A stretch of DNA of 64,000 nucleotides. It comes from Gracilibacillus halophilus YIM-C55.5. Lineage in GTDB: Bacteria > Bacillota > Bacilli > Bacillales > Amphibacillaceae. The stretch covers positions 124,001 through 188,000 of the forward strand of contig NZ_APML01000019.1 in the NCBI RefSeq assembly GCF_000359605.1, given 5' to 3'. A program made the translations under genes and the position numbers. The stretch's first letter is position 1. Each line of letters opens with the position of its first letter. Positions 37,450 to 45,756 of this stretch are shown here, piece by piece. The notes beneath the pieces are model-generated. The model made no database searches, was not told the origin of the DNA, and worked only from the letters and a program-made list of their open reading frames with translations.

Positions 37450-39134
37450 TTAACCTTTTACAGTTCCAGCATCAGCTGGATCAACACCATGGCGATAAAA
37501 TTCGAGATGTTCTGGGTCTAATGGTTTCTTGCCACGAATTAAGTCTGCTGCTTTTTCTGCTAACATTAAAACAGGTGCGTGAATATTTCCATTTGTGACA
37601 TAAGGCATAGCTGATGCATCAACGACACGCAAATTTTCAAGCCCATGAACTTTCATAGACTTAGGATCGACAACAGCCATCGGATCTGATTCAGGTCCCA
37701 TTTTTGCCGTACAAGATGGATGAAGAGCCGTTTCAGCATCTTTTGCTACCCAATCCAATATTTCATCATCTGTTTGAACTTCAGGACCAGGAGAAATTTC
37801 ACCTGAATTATATGGAGCCATAGAAGGCTGTGACATAATCTTCCGTGTAATTCGTACGGCTTCCACCCACTCACGACGATCTTGTTCAGTTGAAAGATAG
37901 TTGTACACCATACTCGGATGTTCTTTTGGATCAGTGGAACGAATTTTGATGGATCCACGCGCATCAGAGTACATAGGCCAACGTGCACTTGAAAGCCGTG
38001 TTTCGCTTCCGCTTTTTGTCCATCGTAACGAACCGCTAATGGAAGGAAATGGAACATTAAATTCGGATAATCAACATTCTCATTAGAACGAACAAAACCT
38101 CCACCTTCAAAATGGTTTGTTGCTGCCGGTCCTTTGCGGCCAAATATCCACTGTAATCCAATCCAAGGCATTTTCAATTTATTTAAGTTTGGTTGTTCTG
38201 ATACGGGTTGCGGACAAGCGTACTGAATATATGCTTCCAAATGATCTTGTAAGTTTTCACCAACTCCTGGAAGATTCACAACAGGTTCAATACCTAGTGA
38301 ACGTAAATGTTCCGCTTCGCCTACACCTGAGAGTTGTAACAATTGTGGCGTGTTAATCGCACCACCAGAAAGAATGACTTCACCTGCTGTTACATGATGT
38401 GTTCTTCCGTTTCTTGTATATGTTAATCCTGTTGCTTTTTTACCGTCAAAGTTAATACTAGAAACGAAAGCACGTGTTTTTACAGTTAAATTTTTACGAT
38501 TCATTACTGGTCGTAAATAAGCGCGAGATGCCGACATACGTCTGCCATTATGCACATGTTTATCAAATGGACCAAAACCTTCTTGACGGTACCCATTGAC
38601 ATCTGGTGTTCGTGAATACCCAGCTTCAACAGCTGAATCAAAGAAAGCTTTAAATAAAGGGTTTTTAGCTGGCCCACGTTCTAATGTGAAAGGGCCGTCA
38701 TGTCCGCGATACTCATCACTGGATTCTGCACCTAGCGTATTTTCTAATCGCTTAAAATATGGAAGACAATGTGCAAAATTCCAATTTTCCATACCATCGT
38801 CTCCTCCCCAACGTTCATAATCCATTGGGTTTCCACGTTGATATATCATTCCATTGATTGAACTTGAACCACCAAGCACCTTACCACGAGCATGCTTTAC
38901 GCGACGACCATCCATATATGGTTCTGGATCCGTTTCGTATCTCCAATCATATAAACTTTTTCCTGCCGGGAATGGTAAAGCAGCTGGCATTTGAATTAAC
39001 AAATCCCATGGATAATCACTCCGACCTGCTTCTAACACTAAAACACTCTTTGTACCATCTTCTGTTAAACGGTTGGCAAGGATAGATCCTGCACTACCGG
39101 CTCCAACAATGACATAATCAAATGTTTCACTCAT
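37450..39134 (-). pseudogene. betA: Choline dehydrogenase / GMC oxidoreductase with a frameshift
   Basis: A GMC-family flavoprotein that oxidises choline to betaine aldehyde, an osmoprotectant route. The FAD fold [20 protein letters not shown] starts at the ATG, followed by [16 protein letters not shown] and [15 protein letters not shown]. Near 37985 the frame changes: HGFQVHVG must jump one base to reach [12 protein letters not shown] in the other frame, consistent with loss of one C in a GGCCC run. The rest has the catalytic block HPSCTAKMG and ends at the usual place. Joined length is about 561 residues. It may be real inactivation or an assembly error. Confidence 0.85.
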
Positions 39135-39199
39135 GTTATAAACCTCCTTAAATATGAAAGCAAGGATTTGGATCCTTTGCTCATCACTACAATGTTCTA

Positions 39200-39223
39200 T
39201 TAACACTTCATTAAAAGTGTTAA
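39200..39223. repeat. 24-bp palindrome upstream of betA
   Basis: TTAACACTT-CATTAA-AAGTGTTAA is a perfect dyad with a 6-nt spacer, about 65 bp before the betA ATG. A second pair of the same core lies further upstream (GAACACT 39329-39335 and AGTGTTC 39353-39359). The layout suggests a dimeric repressor operator. The remaining 270-bp gap is AT-rich with no other feature. Confidence 0.55.
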
Positions 39224-39371
39224 AATATTTTTTAACGAATTTAACAATTTTAATGTAACACAATGTAGCTATCGTGTAAACCTTCGTTATAGATTTCGGT
39301 GTGTTGTTCTTATTCATCTGGAGGATATGAACACTTGACATAACCGCTTTCGAGTGTTCTGTTATATACAT

Positions 39372-39402
39372 AAAAAAATTCACTCACGACATGTGAGTGA
39401 AT
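39372..39402 (-). terminator. yqzE terminator
   Basis: ATTCACTCAC / GTGAGTGAAT with a 5-nt loop, followed by seven T residues on the minus strand, 3 bases after the yqzE stop. Confidence 0.9.
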
Positions 39403-39404
39403 GT

Positions 39405-39584
39405 TTACTTTCGTTTTTTTAATAACAATCGGAAGGCAAATGGTAACACACCGAACCATTTACTCGAATATATGATAGGTTCTTCTTTTTTCTCTTGTTT
39501 TATTTTTTTTCGCTCTGGTTTTGGTGTATCCATATATCGAACAATTTGCTGGGTCATATATTTAACATAATCATTACCCGACAT
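39405..39584 (-). CDS. yqzE: YqzE family small protein
   Basis: A 59-residue gene starting MSGNDYVKYMTQQIVRYMDT, followed by a lysine-rich middle and ending YSSKWFGVLPFAFRLLLKKR K. The N-terminal DYVKY-TQQ-V-YMDTPK and C-terminal WFG-PFA patterns are those of YqzE, which is found beside the comG operon in Bacillus, as here. AGAGGTGG precedes the ATG. Function is unknown; the C-terminal hydrophobic stretch may associate with membrane. Confidence 0.87.
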   Translation of the reverse strand: MSGNDYVKYMTQQIVRYMDTPKPERKKIKQEKKEEPIIYSSKWFGVLPFAFRLLLKKRK

Positions 39585-39655
39585 GAAATCCCACCTCTTT
39601 TTGTTACTTATTATGACCTATCATTACGTGAAATATGCATCGTTTATGTTTTTCT

Positions 39656-40165
39656 TCAATCTTTTTCAATCTTATGCACAAATGCAATGATTTCATCACA
39701 AATCTGTTCAACTGACTTATCATCCGTTATGACTGTTTTATCGGCAACTTCCTCATATAAAGGTGTTCTTCTATGTAAGAGAGCATGTTTATCTCTGTTT
39801 TGATTATTCCATATAGGTCGTGAGGTATCATGTATTAAACGCCGATTAATTTCGTCCCAGGACGTTTCTAAAAATATGACAATTCCGTGTTCCTTTAACC
39901 AGCTACGATTTTCTTCTCGTTCGACAATGCCGCCACCCGTTGCAACAATGGCATCTTCTTGAACCGTCTGTTTTAACGTATTGGTTTCATATTGGCGAAA
40001 TGTCTCTTCCCCATCTTCTGCAAATATCTTAGGAATGGATTGTCCATAATTTGCTTCGATTAACGCATCTGTATCATATGTCTCCATTCTCAACCACTGC
40101 TGCAAACCTTTTGCTATACTTGTTTTTCCACTCCCCATAAAACCAACGAGATATATACTATGCAT
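39656..40165 (-). CDS. aroK: Shikimate kinase
   Basis: It phosphorylates shikimate in aromatic amino acid synthesis. The 169-aa protein has Walker A GFMGSGKTSIAKG (residues 8-20), the shikimate-binding DTDALIEANYG and the TGGGIVERE segment. The gene diverges from comGA across about 110 bp. Family length is normal. Confidence 0.93.
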   Translation of the reverse strand: MHSIYLVGFMGSGKTSIAKGLQQWLRMETYDTDALIEANYGQSIPKIFAEDGEETFRQYETNTLKQTVQEDAIVATGGGIVEREENRSWLKEHGIVIFLETSWDEINRRLIHDTSRPIWNNQNRDKHALLHRRTPLYEEVADKTVITDDKSVEQICDEIIAFVHKIEKD

Positions 40166-40181
40166 GCTGCTTCCCCCTTTT

Positions 40182-40240
40182 AAAAAATTTTTTGAAAATA
40201 TTGCAGGATTTTTTGATTAAAGGTCGAATATTAGTATTGT
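40182..40240 (+). promoter_or_regulatory. AT-rich comG promoter region
   Basis: A6T6 tract (40182-40193) and further A and T tracts lie ahead of a candidate TTGATT / TATTGT promoter with a 16-base spacer. The tracts resemble a ComK box (A4-N5-T4) only with one mismatch, and a correctly phased second box is not seen. ComK control is known for the family but only weakly supported here. Confidence 0.35.
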
Positions 40241-40278
40241 AACATGTTTCTAAAACAATAAGGAGGTGAACGCATCCA

Positions 40279-41298
40279 TTGGTTACGACTTCGAAACAAG
40301 CCTATCAACTCATCTATGCTGCCATTCAATCCAATGCCTCAGATATCCATTGTTGCCCAAATCCACCCAACGTTGAGATTTTCCATCGAATACAAGGCAG
40401 GCGCTATTTTATTGAATCCATTCCACTTTCTCGCTTCCAAACCATTTTATCCTATTTTAAATTTGTTGCCAATATGGATATTGGAGAAGAACAACTTGCC
40501 CAAAACGGTTCGTTAACGATTGATTTTGCAGAAAAGCGGTATGCTCTCAGAATATCCACATTACCTGTCTATCCAAATGAAAGCTTAGCGATTCGCATCT
40601 TACCACAATCTGAACTTCAGACCCTTCAAGATTTACTACTGTTTCCACAACAATACAACCAAATGATGAATTGGTTACAACAACGATCAGGTTTGATTCT
40701 TCTCACCGGTCCTACAGGTAGTGGAAAAACAACAATGTTATATGCAATGCTTCATGTGCTGAATCAAAATCATTCCCTTCAGACCATCTCATTAGAGGAT
40801 CCGATTGAAAAGCAGTTACCACACATGATACAAGTTCAAGTAAATCAGCAATCAGGATTAACGTACCATGAAGGATTAAAAGCGGTATTACGTCATGACC
40901 CTGACGTTATTATGGTAGGAGAAATAAGAGATCAAGCGACGGCCCATTTTGTATTTCGCGCTGCATTAACAGGCCACCTGGTTTTATCAACACTTCATGC
41001 GAAAAACACGAAAGGTACCATTCAGCGATTATTAGAAATGGGCTTATCTCATCTTGACCTTGAACAAAACCTAATTTCGATTGCCTCTTTGCAGCTACTC
41101 CCAATTCAACTACAAAAGCAACGTCAACAACGTGCTGCTATCATTGAAACGCTCGAAGGAGACCCATTATACCAACTCATTCAAAAACCATATCGTGATG
41201 TAGATACACTCACTCATGATACGTTTAACCGATTAAGGAGGAAAGCGTTCGCTTATGGTTTCACTACGCAAGCCGTTCTTTCACATACCACATTTTAA
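40279..41298 (+). CDS. comGA: Competence pseudopilus ATPase ComGA
   Basis: The assembly ATPase of the transformation pseudopilus, related to GspE/PilB (339 aa). The N-terminal NASDIHCCP block is followed by Walker A TGPTGSGKTTMLYA, the Asp box SLEDPIE, Walker B HDPDVIMVGEIRD and the HAKNTKGTIQRLLEMG His box. Translation begins at TTG with AAGGAGGTGA 10 bases upstream. It leads seven overlapping comG genes. Confidence 0.94.
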   Translation: MVTTSKQAYQLIYAAIQSNASDIHCCPNPPNVEIFHRIQGRRYFIESIPLSRFQTILSYFKFVANMDIGEEQLAQNGSLTIDFAEKRYALRISTLPVYPNESLAIRILPQSELQTLQDLLLFPQQYNQMMNWLQQRSGLILLTGPTGSGKTTMLYAMLHVLNQNHSLQTISLEDPIEKQLPHMIQVQVNQQSGLTYHEGLKAVLRHDPDVIMVGEIRDQATAHFVFRAALTGHLVLSTLHAKNTKGTIQRLLEMGLSHLDLEQNLISIASLQLLPIQLQKQRQQRAAIIETLEGDPLYQLIQKPYRDVDTLTHDTFNRLRRKAFAYGFTTQAVLSHTTF

Positions 41299-42310
41299 GA
41301 AAAGCCTATCATTGTCCGATCAACATCATTTTCTCTCTCGTCTACACCAATTACTTGAACATGGTTATCCATTGCATGATGCACTACAAATGGTAGCGTG
41401 GGAAGAAAAATTAGCATCAACAGCTGAACAAATTACCAACACATTATTGACAGGCCAATCATTTGTCCAAGCTTTGAAATTGGCGAAGTTTCACCCACAA
41501 ATTATTTCATTTCTTACGATTTCACTCAAACATGGAAAAATAACTGCTGGTCTATATCAGTGTTGTATGATGCTCAAGCAACAAATCTACTTTTTGACCA
41601 AATTAAAACAAATGTCGCGATACCCGATGATGCTATTTCTTATGTTTTTCATCATTGTTTACTTTATGAAAACATCCATTTTCCCCTCTTTCCAACAATT
41701 TTTCACTGGTGATCAAACGTCTCATATCTTTTATTGGTCCCGATGGATGATTGAGTCGATTTTTTATTGTTTGTTAGTTGCGATTATACTCACAATCATT
41801 GGCGTTACATTTCCAGGGCTGCTAAAACAAAGAGTAAAATTGACAACGAAGACTCGATGGATTTTACGAATTCCTTTTTATCGAGTATATAAGAAATTGC
41901 AACTATCCTTTTTGTTTTGTGTGCATACATCATCACTATTAGATACTGGTATCACGTTGAAAGATGCTCTCACCCTTTTACAAAAAAAAGACAACAATGC
42001 GTATATTCGTGATGTATGTTTTCATATTACACAAGGGCTTCGTGAAGGCCTACCCATACAACGGTTAATTAACGATGCCGTACTACTCGAGGATGAACTA
42101 TCAAGCATATTTCAGAAAAACAAAAACACGAATCAGCTCGCTCAAGATTTAAATGTTTATGCCACATTTGCCTTTGATACGATGGAAAAACTCCTCCATC
42201 ATTGGGTACGTCTACTTCAACCGATTTTGTTTTGTTTCATTGCGTTATTTATTATCGTGATTTATTTATCATTTATGTTACCGATGTTTGATCTGATGAA
42301 AACCATTTAA
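41255..42310 (+). CDS. comGB: Competence pseudopilus membrane platform ComGB
   Basis: A GspF/PilC-like inner-membrane platform protein (351 aa). Two T2SF helical repeats are separated and followed by membrane helices (about 125-145, 165-190 and 320-345). Blocks such as LLEHGYPLHDALQM and SLLDTGITLKDALTLL are the repeat signatures. It starts inside the end of comGA (44 bp overlap) with AAGGAGG about 13 bases upstream, which is a long spacing. Confidence 0.9.
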   Translation: MVSLRKPFFHIPHFKKSLSLSDQHHFLSRLHQLLEHGYPLHDALQMVAWEEKLASTAEQITNTLLTGQSFVQALKLAKFHPQIISFLTISLKHGKITAGLYQCCMMLKQQIYFLTKLKQMSRYPMMLFLMFFIIVYFMKTSIFPSFQQFFTGDQTSHIFYWSRWMIESIFYCLLVAIILTIIGVTFPGLLKQRVKLTTKTRWILRIPFYRVYKKLQLSFLFCVHTSSLLDTGITLKDALTLLQKKDNNAYIRDVCFHITQGLREGLPIQRLINDAVLLEDELSSIFQKNKNTNQLAQDLNVYATFAFDTMEKLLHHWVRLLQPILFCFIALFIIVIYLSFMLPMFDLMKTI

Positions 42311-42345
42311 GGAGAAAACATTAATTTATTGAGGGAGGAATTACA

Positions 42346-42666
42346 TTGTTGAGAAATCAAAAAGGTTTCACTTTAATCGAAATGCTAATCGTACTTGCTG
42401 TTATCAGTCTGTTGTTCATCCTATTAATCCCCAATTTGGCAGATCGGAATGCGGAAATTCAAGCGAAAAGCTGTGATGCGTTAGTTGAATTAGCAGAAAG
42501 TCAAAGACTTGCTTATGAAATTGAAACAGAAACATCACTTGAGACTGCACAACAATTAGAAGATGAAGGTTATTTAGAAGAAATCACATGTAATAACGGG
42601 CAAAGTCAGCTTGTTTATCAACAAGACGCAGACCCTGCCTTCTCCATCGAGGATTCAAACGGATGA
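42346..42666 (+). CDS. comGC: Major pseudopilin ComGC
   Basis: The main pilin of the DNA-uptake pseudopilus (106 aa). A short leader ends in the prepilin site KG/FTLIEMLIVLAVISLL, with the Glu at +5. Two cysteines (in KSCDALVEL and ITCNNGQ) can form the stabilising disulfide. TTG start with GGAGG upstream; a second TTG follows directly and could serve instead. Confidence 0.94.
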   Translation: MLRNQKGFTLIEMLIVLAVISLLFILLIPNLADRNAEIQAKSCDALVELAESQRLAYEIETETSLETAQQLEDEGYLEEITCNNGQSQLVYQQDADPAFSIEDSNG

Positions 42667-43106
42667 ATGAAAAGCAATCAGGATTTACCATTATTGAAAT
42701 TCTAATTGTGTTAAGCGTGTCACTTGTACTGCTTACTTTATCAACCACTATGAGCATAAAGATCTATCATCATTTTCAGTATCAGTATTTTTTGACGCAA
42801 TGGAACCAAGATTTATTATGGATGCAACAAAACAATCTAATTAGCACTACACCGTATTATCTAACACTCGATCGCGATCATAATCGTTACCATGTTAGAA
42901 AAGTAGGATACGGCCAAACAGTTCTCACTCGATCCTATCCCCGAAATTGGTCAATCGCATCGAACACCCTACAATTTCCAATCGAATTTTCACACAGAGG
43001 ATATCTCAAAAAACCTGGGACACTCACAATTCAAACAGGAACAAATAAGTACTTTTTGACTTGTCCTCTAGGTAAAGGACGGTGTTATTCTGAGAAAGCA
43101 AACTGA
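42663..43106 (+). CDS. comGD: Minor pseudopilin ComGD
   Basis: A 147-residue minor pilin with prepilin site SG/FTIIEILIVLSVSLVLL and Glu at +5. Its ATG overlaps the comGC stop (ATGA). The C-terminal TCPLGKGRCYSEKAN contains two cysteines. It is coupled to comGE, whose coding starts inside it. Confidence 0.92.
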   Translation: MNEKQSGFTIIEILIVLSVSLVLLTLSTTMSIKIYHHFQYQYFLTQWNQDLLWMQQNNLISTTPYYLTLDRDHNRYHVRKVGYGQTVLTRSYPRNWSIASNTLQFPIEFSHRGYLKKPGTLTIQTGTNKYFLTCPLGKGRCYSEKAN

Positions 43107-43422
43107 AACTGGATATATCATGATGGAAGTGCTTATCGCCAGTCTTCTTTTCTTTACCATTTGTATTTTTATTTTTCAATTGCTCGTTCAAGTCCAACTC
43201 GATGAAAAATCATTATATCAAAAACGTATCATCGCAAGTTACGTACATGATATCGTCAGGGAAACGACGATTAATGACGCCACTGACATCGATCGCTCTG
43301 TCAATCACCTTATTGAACAACCTGTCCATATCCACACCGAAACAACGAAAGGAGTGAAAGAGGTCTGTGCCACTTGGGTCAGTGAACGAAACCAACAACA
43401 AAAGTATTGTCTCTACGGGTAA
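43087..43422 (+). CDS. comGE: Minor pseudopilin ComGE, non-AUG start
   Basis: The pilin core ETGYIMMEVLIASLLFFTIC needs the residues before the first ATG (43120): the leader RKQTETG and the Glu at +5 after G/Y only exist if translation begins upstream. In this frame, after a stop at 43078 or earlier, the only possible starts are ATT (43087) or CTG (43090), with AAAGGA 7 or 10 bases before. A plain ATG start would remove the prepilin peptidase site. With ATT the protein has 111 residues. It overlaps the end of comGD. The ATT/CTG choice is an inference. Confidence 0.72.
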   Translation: MLRKQTETGYIMMEVLIASLLFFTICIFIFQLLVQVQLDEKSLYQKRIIASYVHDIVRETTINDATDIDRSVNHLIEQPVHIHTETTKGVKEVCATWVSERNQQQKYCLYG

Positions 43423-43837
43423 CCAGAATAAACAATTAGGATTTTCCATGGTCTCTACATTGGTCAGTTTAACCATAACAATTCTCTTATTCCACTTTGC
43501 TACACAGATTATCCAACTTTCCTCAACGGCAGATAATAGAACTGATTTAGAGGTACGCCAATTTTTTCATTTCGTATTAGATGAATTAAAAACATCAGAA
43601 AATGTTCATGTACAATCCAATCAATTACAATTTACCAATACTGATCAAGAATTGGTCACCATTGGTAGAACAAAAGATAAAGTGCTGCGTCAGGTCAATC
43701 ATCAAGGAAATGACTATTTACTTTTCTCGCTTCAATCATTTTCTGTTCAATCTCATCATGGCGTTATTACAATGAAGATAATAACAAAGGACGGAGGATC
43801 GTATGAAAAGGACATTTACTACAAGACAGAATCATGA
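43367..43837 (+). CDS. comGF: Competence protein ComGF
   Basis: A pilin-like protein (156 aa) with an N-terminal segment LGFSMVSTLVSLTITILLFHF, the hydrophobic helix and Gly-Phe junction of ComGF. The +5 position is Ser, not Glu, which is often so in this subunit. It starts at GTG inside comGE (GTG 43382 is an alternative). The globular part contains FFHFVLDELKTSENVHVQS as in the family. Confidence 0.82.
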   Translation: MPLGSVNETNNKSIVSTGNQNKQLGFSMVSTLVSLTITILLFHFATQIIQLSSTADNRTDLEVRQFFHFVLDELKTSENVHVQSNQLQFTNTDQELVTIGRTKDKVLRQVNHQGNDYLLFSLQSFSVQSHHGVITMKIITKDGGSYEKDIYYKTES

Positions 43838-44171
43838 AAATGGATATGTATTTCCTTTTGTATTAATCCTCCTTCATCTTCTTTTTTTAATGGCTTTTTT
43901 TCAAATGTCACAATATCAGTATACCCAAAGAGCTACTGAAAATGACTTAATCCAATATCAGTTTCACAGCTTGTATCAAATGGGGAAACAATCACTACAA
44001 GAAGAAAAGGAAGATGTGAATTTCCCCATAACGTATCATTTTCCTAATGGTGATGTGAAAGTTTATTCTCAACAACTTAAATTTGACAGGGCAAATTATG
44101 TGATCGAATTGAACACAAAGGATGGCCATCGTAGAACATTAACATTACATGTACCTAGAAATTCACATTAA
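43803..44171 (+). CDS. comGG: Competence protein ComGG
   Basis: The last comG gene (122 aa). A hydrophobic helix (about 17-33) follows a short leader ENGYVFPFVLILLHLLFL, and a small soluble domain ends LTLHVPRN. GGAGG lies upstream of the ATG, which overlaps comGF. It is thought to cap or assemble the pseudopilus with ComGD, GE and GF. Confidence 0.83.
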   Translation: MKRTFTTRQNHENGYVFPFVLILLHLLFLMAFFQMSQYQYTQRATENDLIQYQFHSLYQMGKQSLQEEKEDVNFPITYHFPNGDVKVYSQQLKFDRANYVIELNTKDGHRRTLTLHVPRNSH

Positions 44172-44287
44172 TCGTTTATAAATGGGCAAACTGGTGGTAT
44201 AATAGAAATGTAATTTACTTTTCTGTTTGTCTGGTTTATAATGATTTTGTTACATAGTTTAGCTCTGTATAGAAGGAGGGGGAAACA

Positions 44288-44530
44288 ATGGATCGAGTAT
44301 TTCGTATGTTAGCCTTCTGGACTGGAATTTTCACGGTCATGTTTTATGTTGGTGAAATGGAAGCAATGGTATATTTATTTTTAGCTCAAACAATTTTCTT
44401 TCTTGGCGTAGGTTATTTAAATTTGTCTGAAAGAATGTATATGTATTTATTTGCAGCGTATTGTACCGTGTTTTTTATTGGTTTCACCTTCTATACCAAC
44501 TTTGTACTGGTACCTGGTTTTGGACATTAA
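44288..44530 (+). CDS. yqgY: DUF2626 membrane protein (YqgY)
   Basis: An 80-residue protein of three short membrane helices, starting MDRVFRMLAFWTGIFTVMFY and ending TNFVLVPGFGH. Length and termini match DUF2626/YqgY, conserved near comG in Bacillaceae. AAGGAGGGGG precedes the ATG. Role is not known. Confidence 0.8.
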   Translation: MDRVFRMLAFWTGIFTVMFYVGEMEAMVYLFLAQTIFFLGVGYLNLSERMYMYLFAAYCTVFFIGFTFYTNFVLVPGFGH

Positions 44531-44576
44531 AAAAAGCACGCTTTGATCGAAAAAATCGGTCAGGCGTGCTTTTTTG
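44529..44576 (+). terminator. yqgY terminator
   Basis: AAAAAAGCACGC pairs with GCGTGCTTTTTT, with an inner 6-bp helix (TGATCG / CGGTCA) and a terminal T run. Confidence 0.92.
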
Positions 44577-44652
44577 TTCTGCAATGTAAAGGAGGCAAGA
44601 CAAAGTGCAGCAAATACACTTTTCACGATTTAATTATTTATCATTAATCATA

Positions 44653-45270
44653 TCACAGAAATGGGTTTTCTTGTCGTTCTTGTCCGATTGTTGTCGCAGG
44701 GCCATGCCCAGGGTAAATTCGATAATTATCAGGCAATGTTAACAGCTTTTGATTCACATGTTTTATGAGTTGCTCTGTATCACCTCCTGGTAAATCAGTG
44801 CGACCAATGGCCATTTGGAATAATGTATCTCCAGCGATAACACATTTTTCATTAGTAAAAATAAAAACAACACTTCCTGGTGAATGACCAGGTATATGTC
44901 TAATATCAAATTGGAAATTTCCGACCGAAAACGTACCTGTTTCAAAGTAGTCATCAGCCTTTTGGCAAATGATCTCTCCTACCCCAAACACGTTTGATAA
45001 ATTCATATCGGGGTCTTTGAGCCAATCAGCTTCTTGAGGATGAACGTAAACTGGTGCTTGATAATAGTGTCGCACTTGTTCTAATGCCCCTATATGATCA
45101 AAATGTGTATGAGTTAAAAATATGGCAAGCACTTTTTTCTCTAATTGATCGATTACTTCAATAATTTTTTCACTCTCTCCGGACGGATCAACAATGATCG
45201 CCTCCGTCTGATTATGTAGGATATAACAATTCGTTCCCAATGGTCCTAATGAATACATTTCAATATCCAT
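44653..45270 (-). CDS. yqgX: MBL-fold metallohydrolase (YqgX, glyoxalase II-like)
   Basis: A 205-residue metallo-beta-lactamase-fold hydrolase. The metal motif is FLTHTHFDHIGAL (THxHxDH), followed by HIPGHSPGSVVF, IAGDTLFQMAIGRTDLPG and the last ligand in IYPGHGPATT. This is the small glyoxalase II-like group; substrate unproven. All metal ligands are present. Confidence 0.9.
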   Translation of the reverse strand: MDIEMYSLGPLGTNCYILHNQTEAIIVDPSGESEKIIEVIDQLEKKVLAIFLTHTHFDHIGALEQVRHYYQAPVYVHPQEADWLKDPDMNLSNVFGVGEIICQKADDYFETGTFSVGNFQFDIRHIPGHSPGSVVFIFTNEKCVIAGDTLFQMAIGRTDLPGGDTEQLIKHVNQKLLTLPDNYRIYPGHGPATTIGQERQENPFL

Positions 45271-45442
45271 TGTTCACATTCACTCCTTTGCTTCATTGAA
45301 GATTGTCTAACCGATTTCATAGACAAATGAAGGATTTTGTTTTAAAATACATGGGGAAGTACTTACATGTAATATACATATTATACCTTGATTCGTGAAC
45401 AATGAAAAATAAAGCACTCAGATGTGTAAGGAGGATATTGAG

Positions 45443-45622
45443 ATGACACTAGGTTTTATCATGCTCGCAGTGACAATTGTTTGTATCATTGGGATTATTC
45501 GTGAATTCAAATCACAAAACATGTTTGGCGTTTTCTTTTCTGGACTTTCTACATTAGTATTTGGTTTTTTCGCCATTGCAACATTGTATTGGGAAATCAT
45601 TCGTCCGCTATTCGAAAGTTAA
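45443..45622 (+). CDS. yqgW: DUF2759 small membrane protein (YqgW)
   Basis: A 59-residue protein with two membrane helices (MTLGFIMLAVTIVCIIGIIR and FFSGLSTLVFGFFAIATLYW). ATG with AAGGAGG 8 bases upstream; a preceding in-frame ATG lies before the ribosome site. Sequence shape fits DUF2759/YqgW at the same map position in B. subtilis. Function unknown. Confidence 0.77.
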   Translation: MTLGFIMLAVTIVCIIGIIREFKSQNMFGVFFSGLSTLVFGFFAIATLYWEIIRPLFES

Positions 45623-45632
45623 ATGGTAACAT

Positions 45633-45677
45633 AAAAAATGAGGCATTTATCAATACCGATAAAATGCCTCATTTTTT
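45633..45677 (+). terminator. yqgW terminator
   Basis: AAAAAATGAGGCAT and ATGCCTCATTTTTT form a long stem; the A and T flanks suit termination in both directions. Confidence 0.9.
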
Positions 45678-45715
45678 ATATTTCATTGTATTCTTATGAA
45701 CATAGTAATCGAATA

Positions 45716-45749
45716 AAGACATCTTACCAGCAGGAGGGTAAGATGTCTT
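45716..45749 (-). terminator. LTA synthase gene terminator
   Basis: AAGACATCTTACC / GGTAAGATGTCTT is a perfect 13-bp stem with an 8-nt loop, 8 bases after the stop codon of the upstream gene on the minus strand. Confidence 0.85.
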
Positions 45750-45756
45750 CGTTGAC

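Noticed and set aside
39585-39655. A further small gene between yqzE and aroK
   Set aside because: The gap has no start with a ribosome site and no frame longer than a few codons in either direction.
40182-40240. A full ComK box before comGA
   Set aside because: Only one A4-N5-T4 element is approximated, with a mismatch, and there is no correctly spaced second element. Kept only as a weak AT-rich promoter note.
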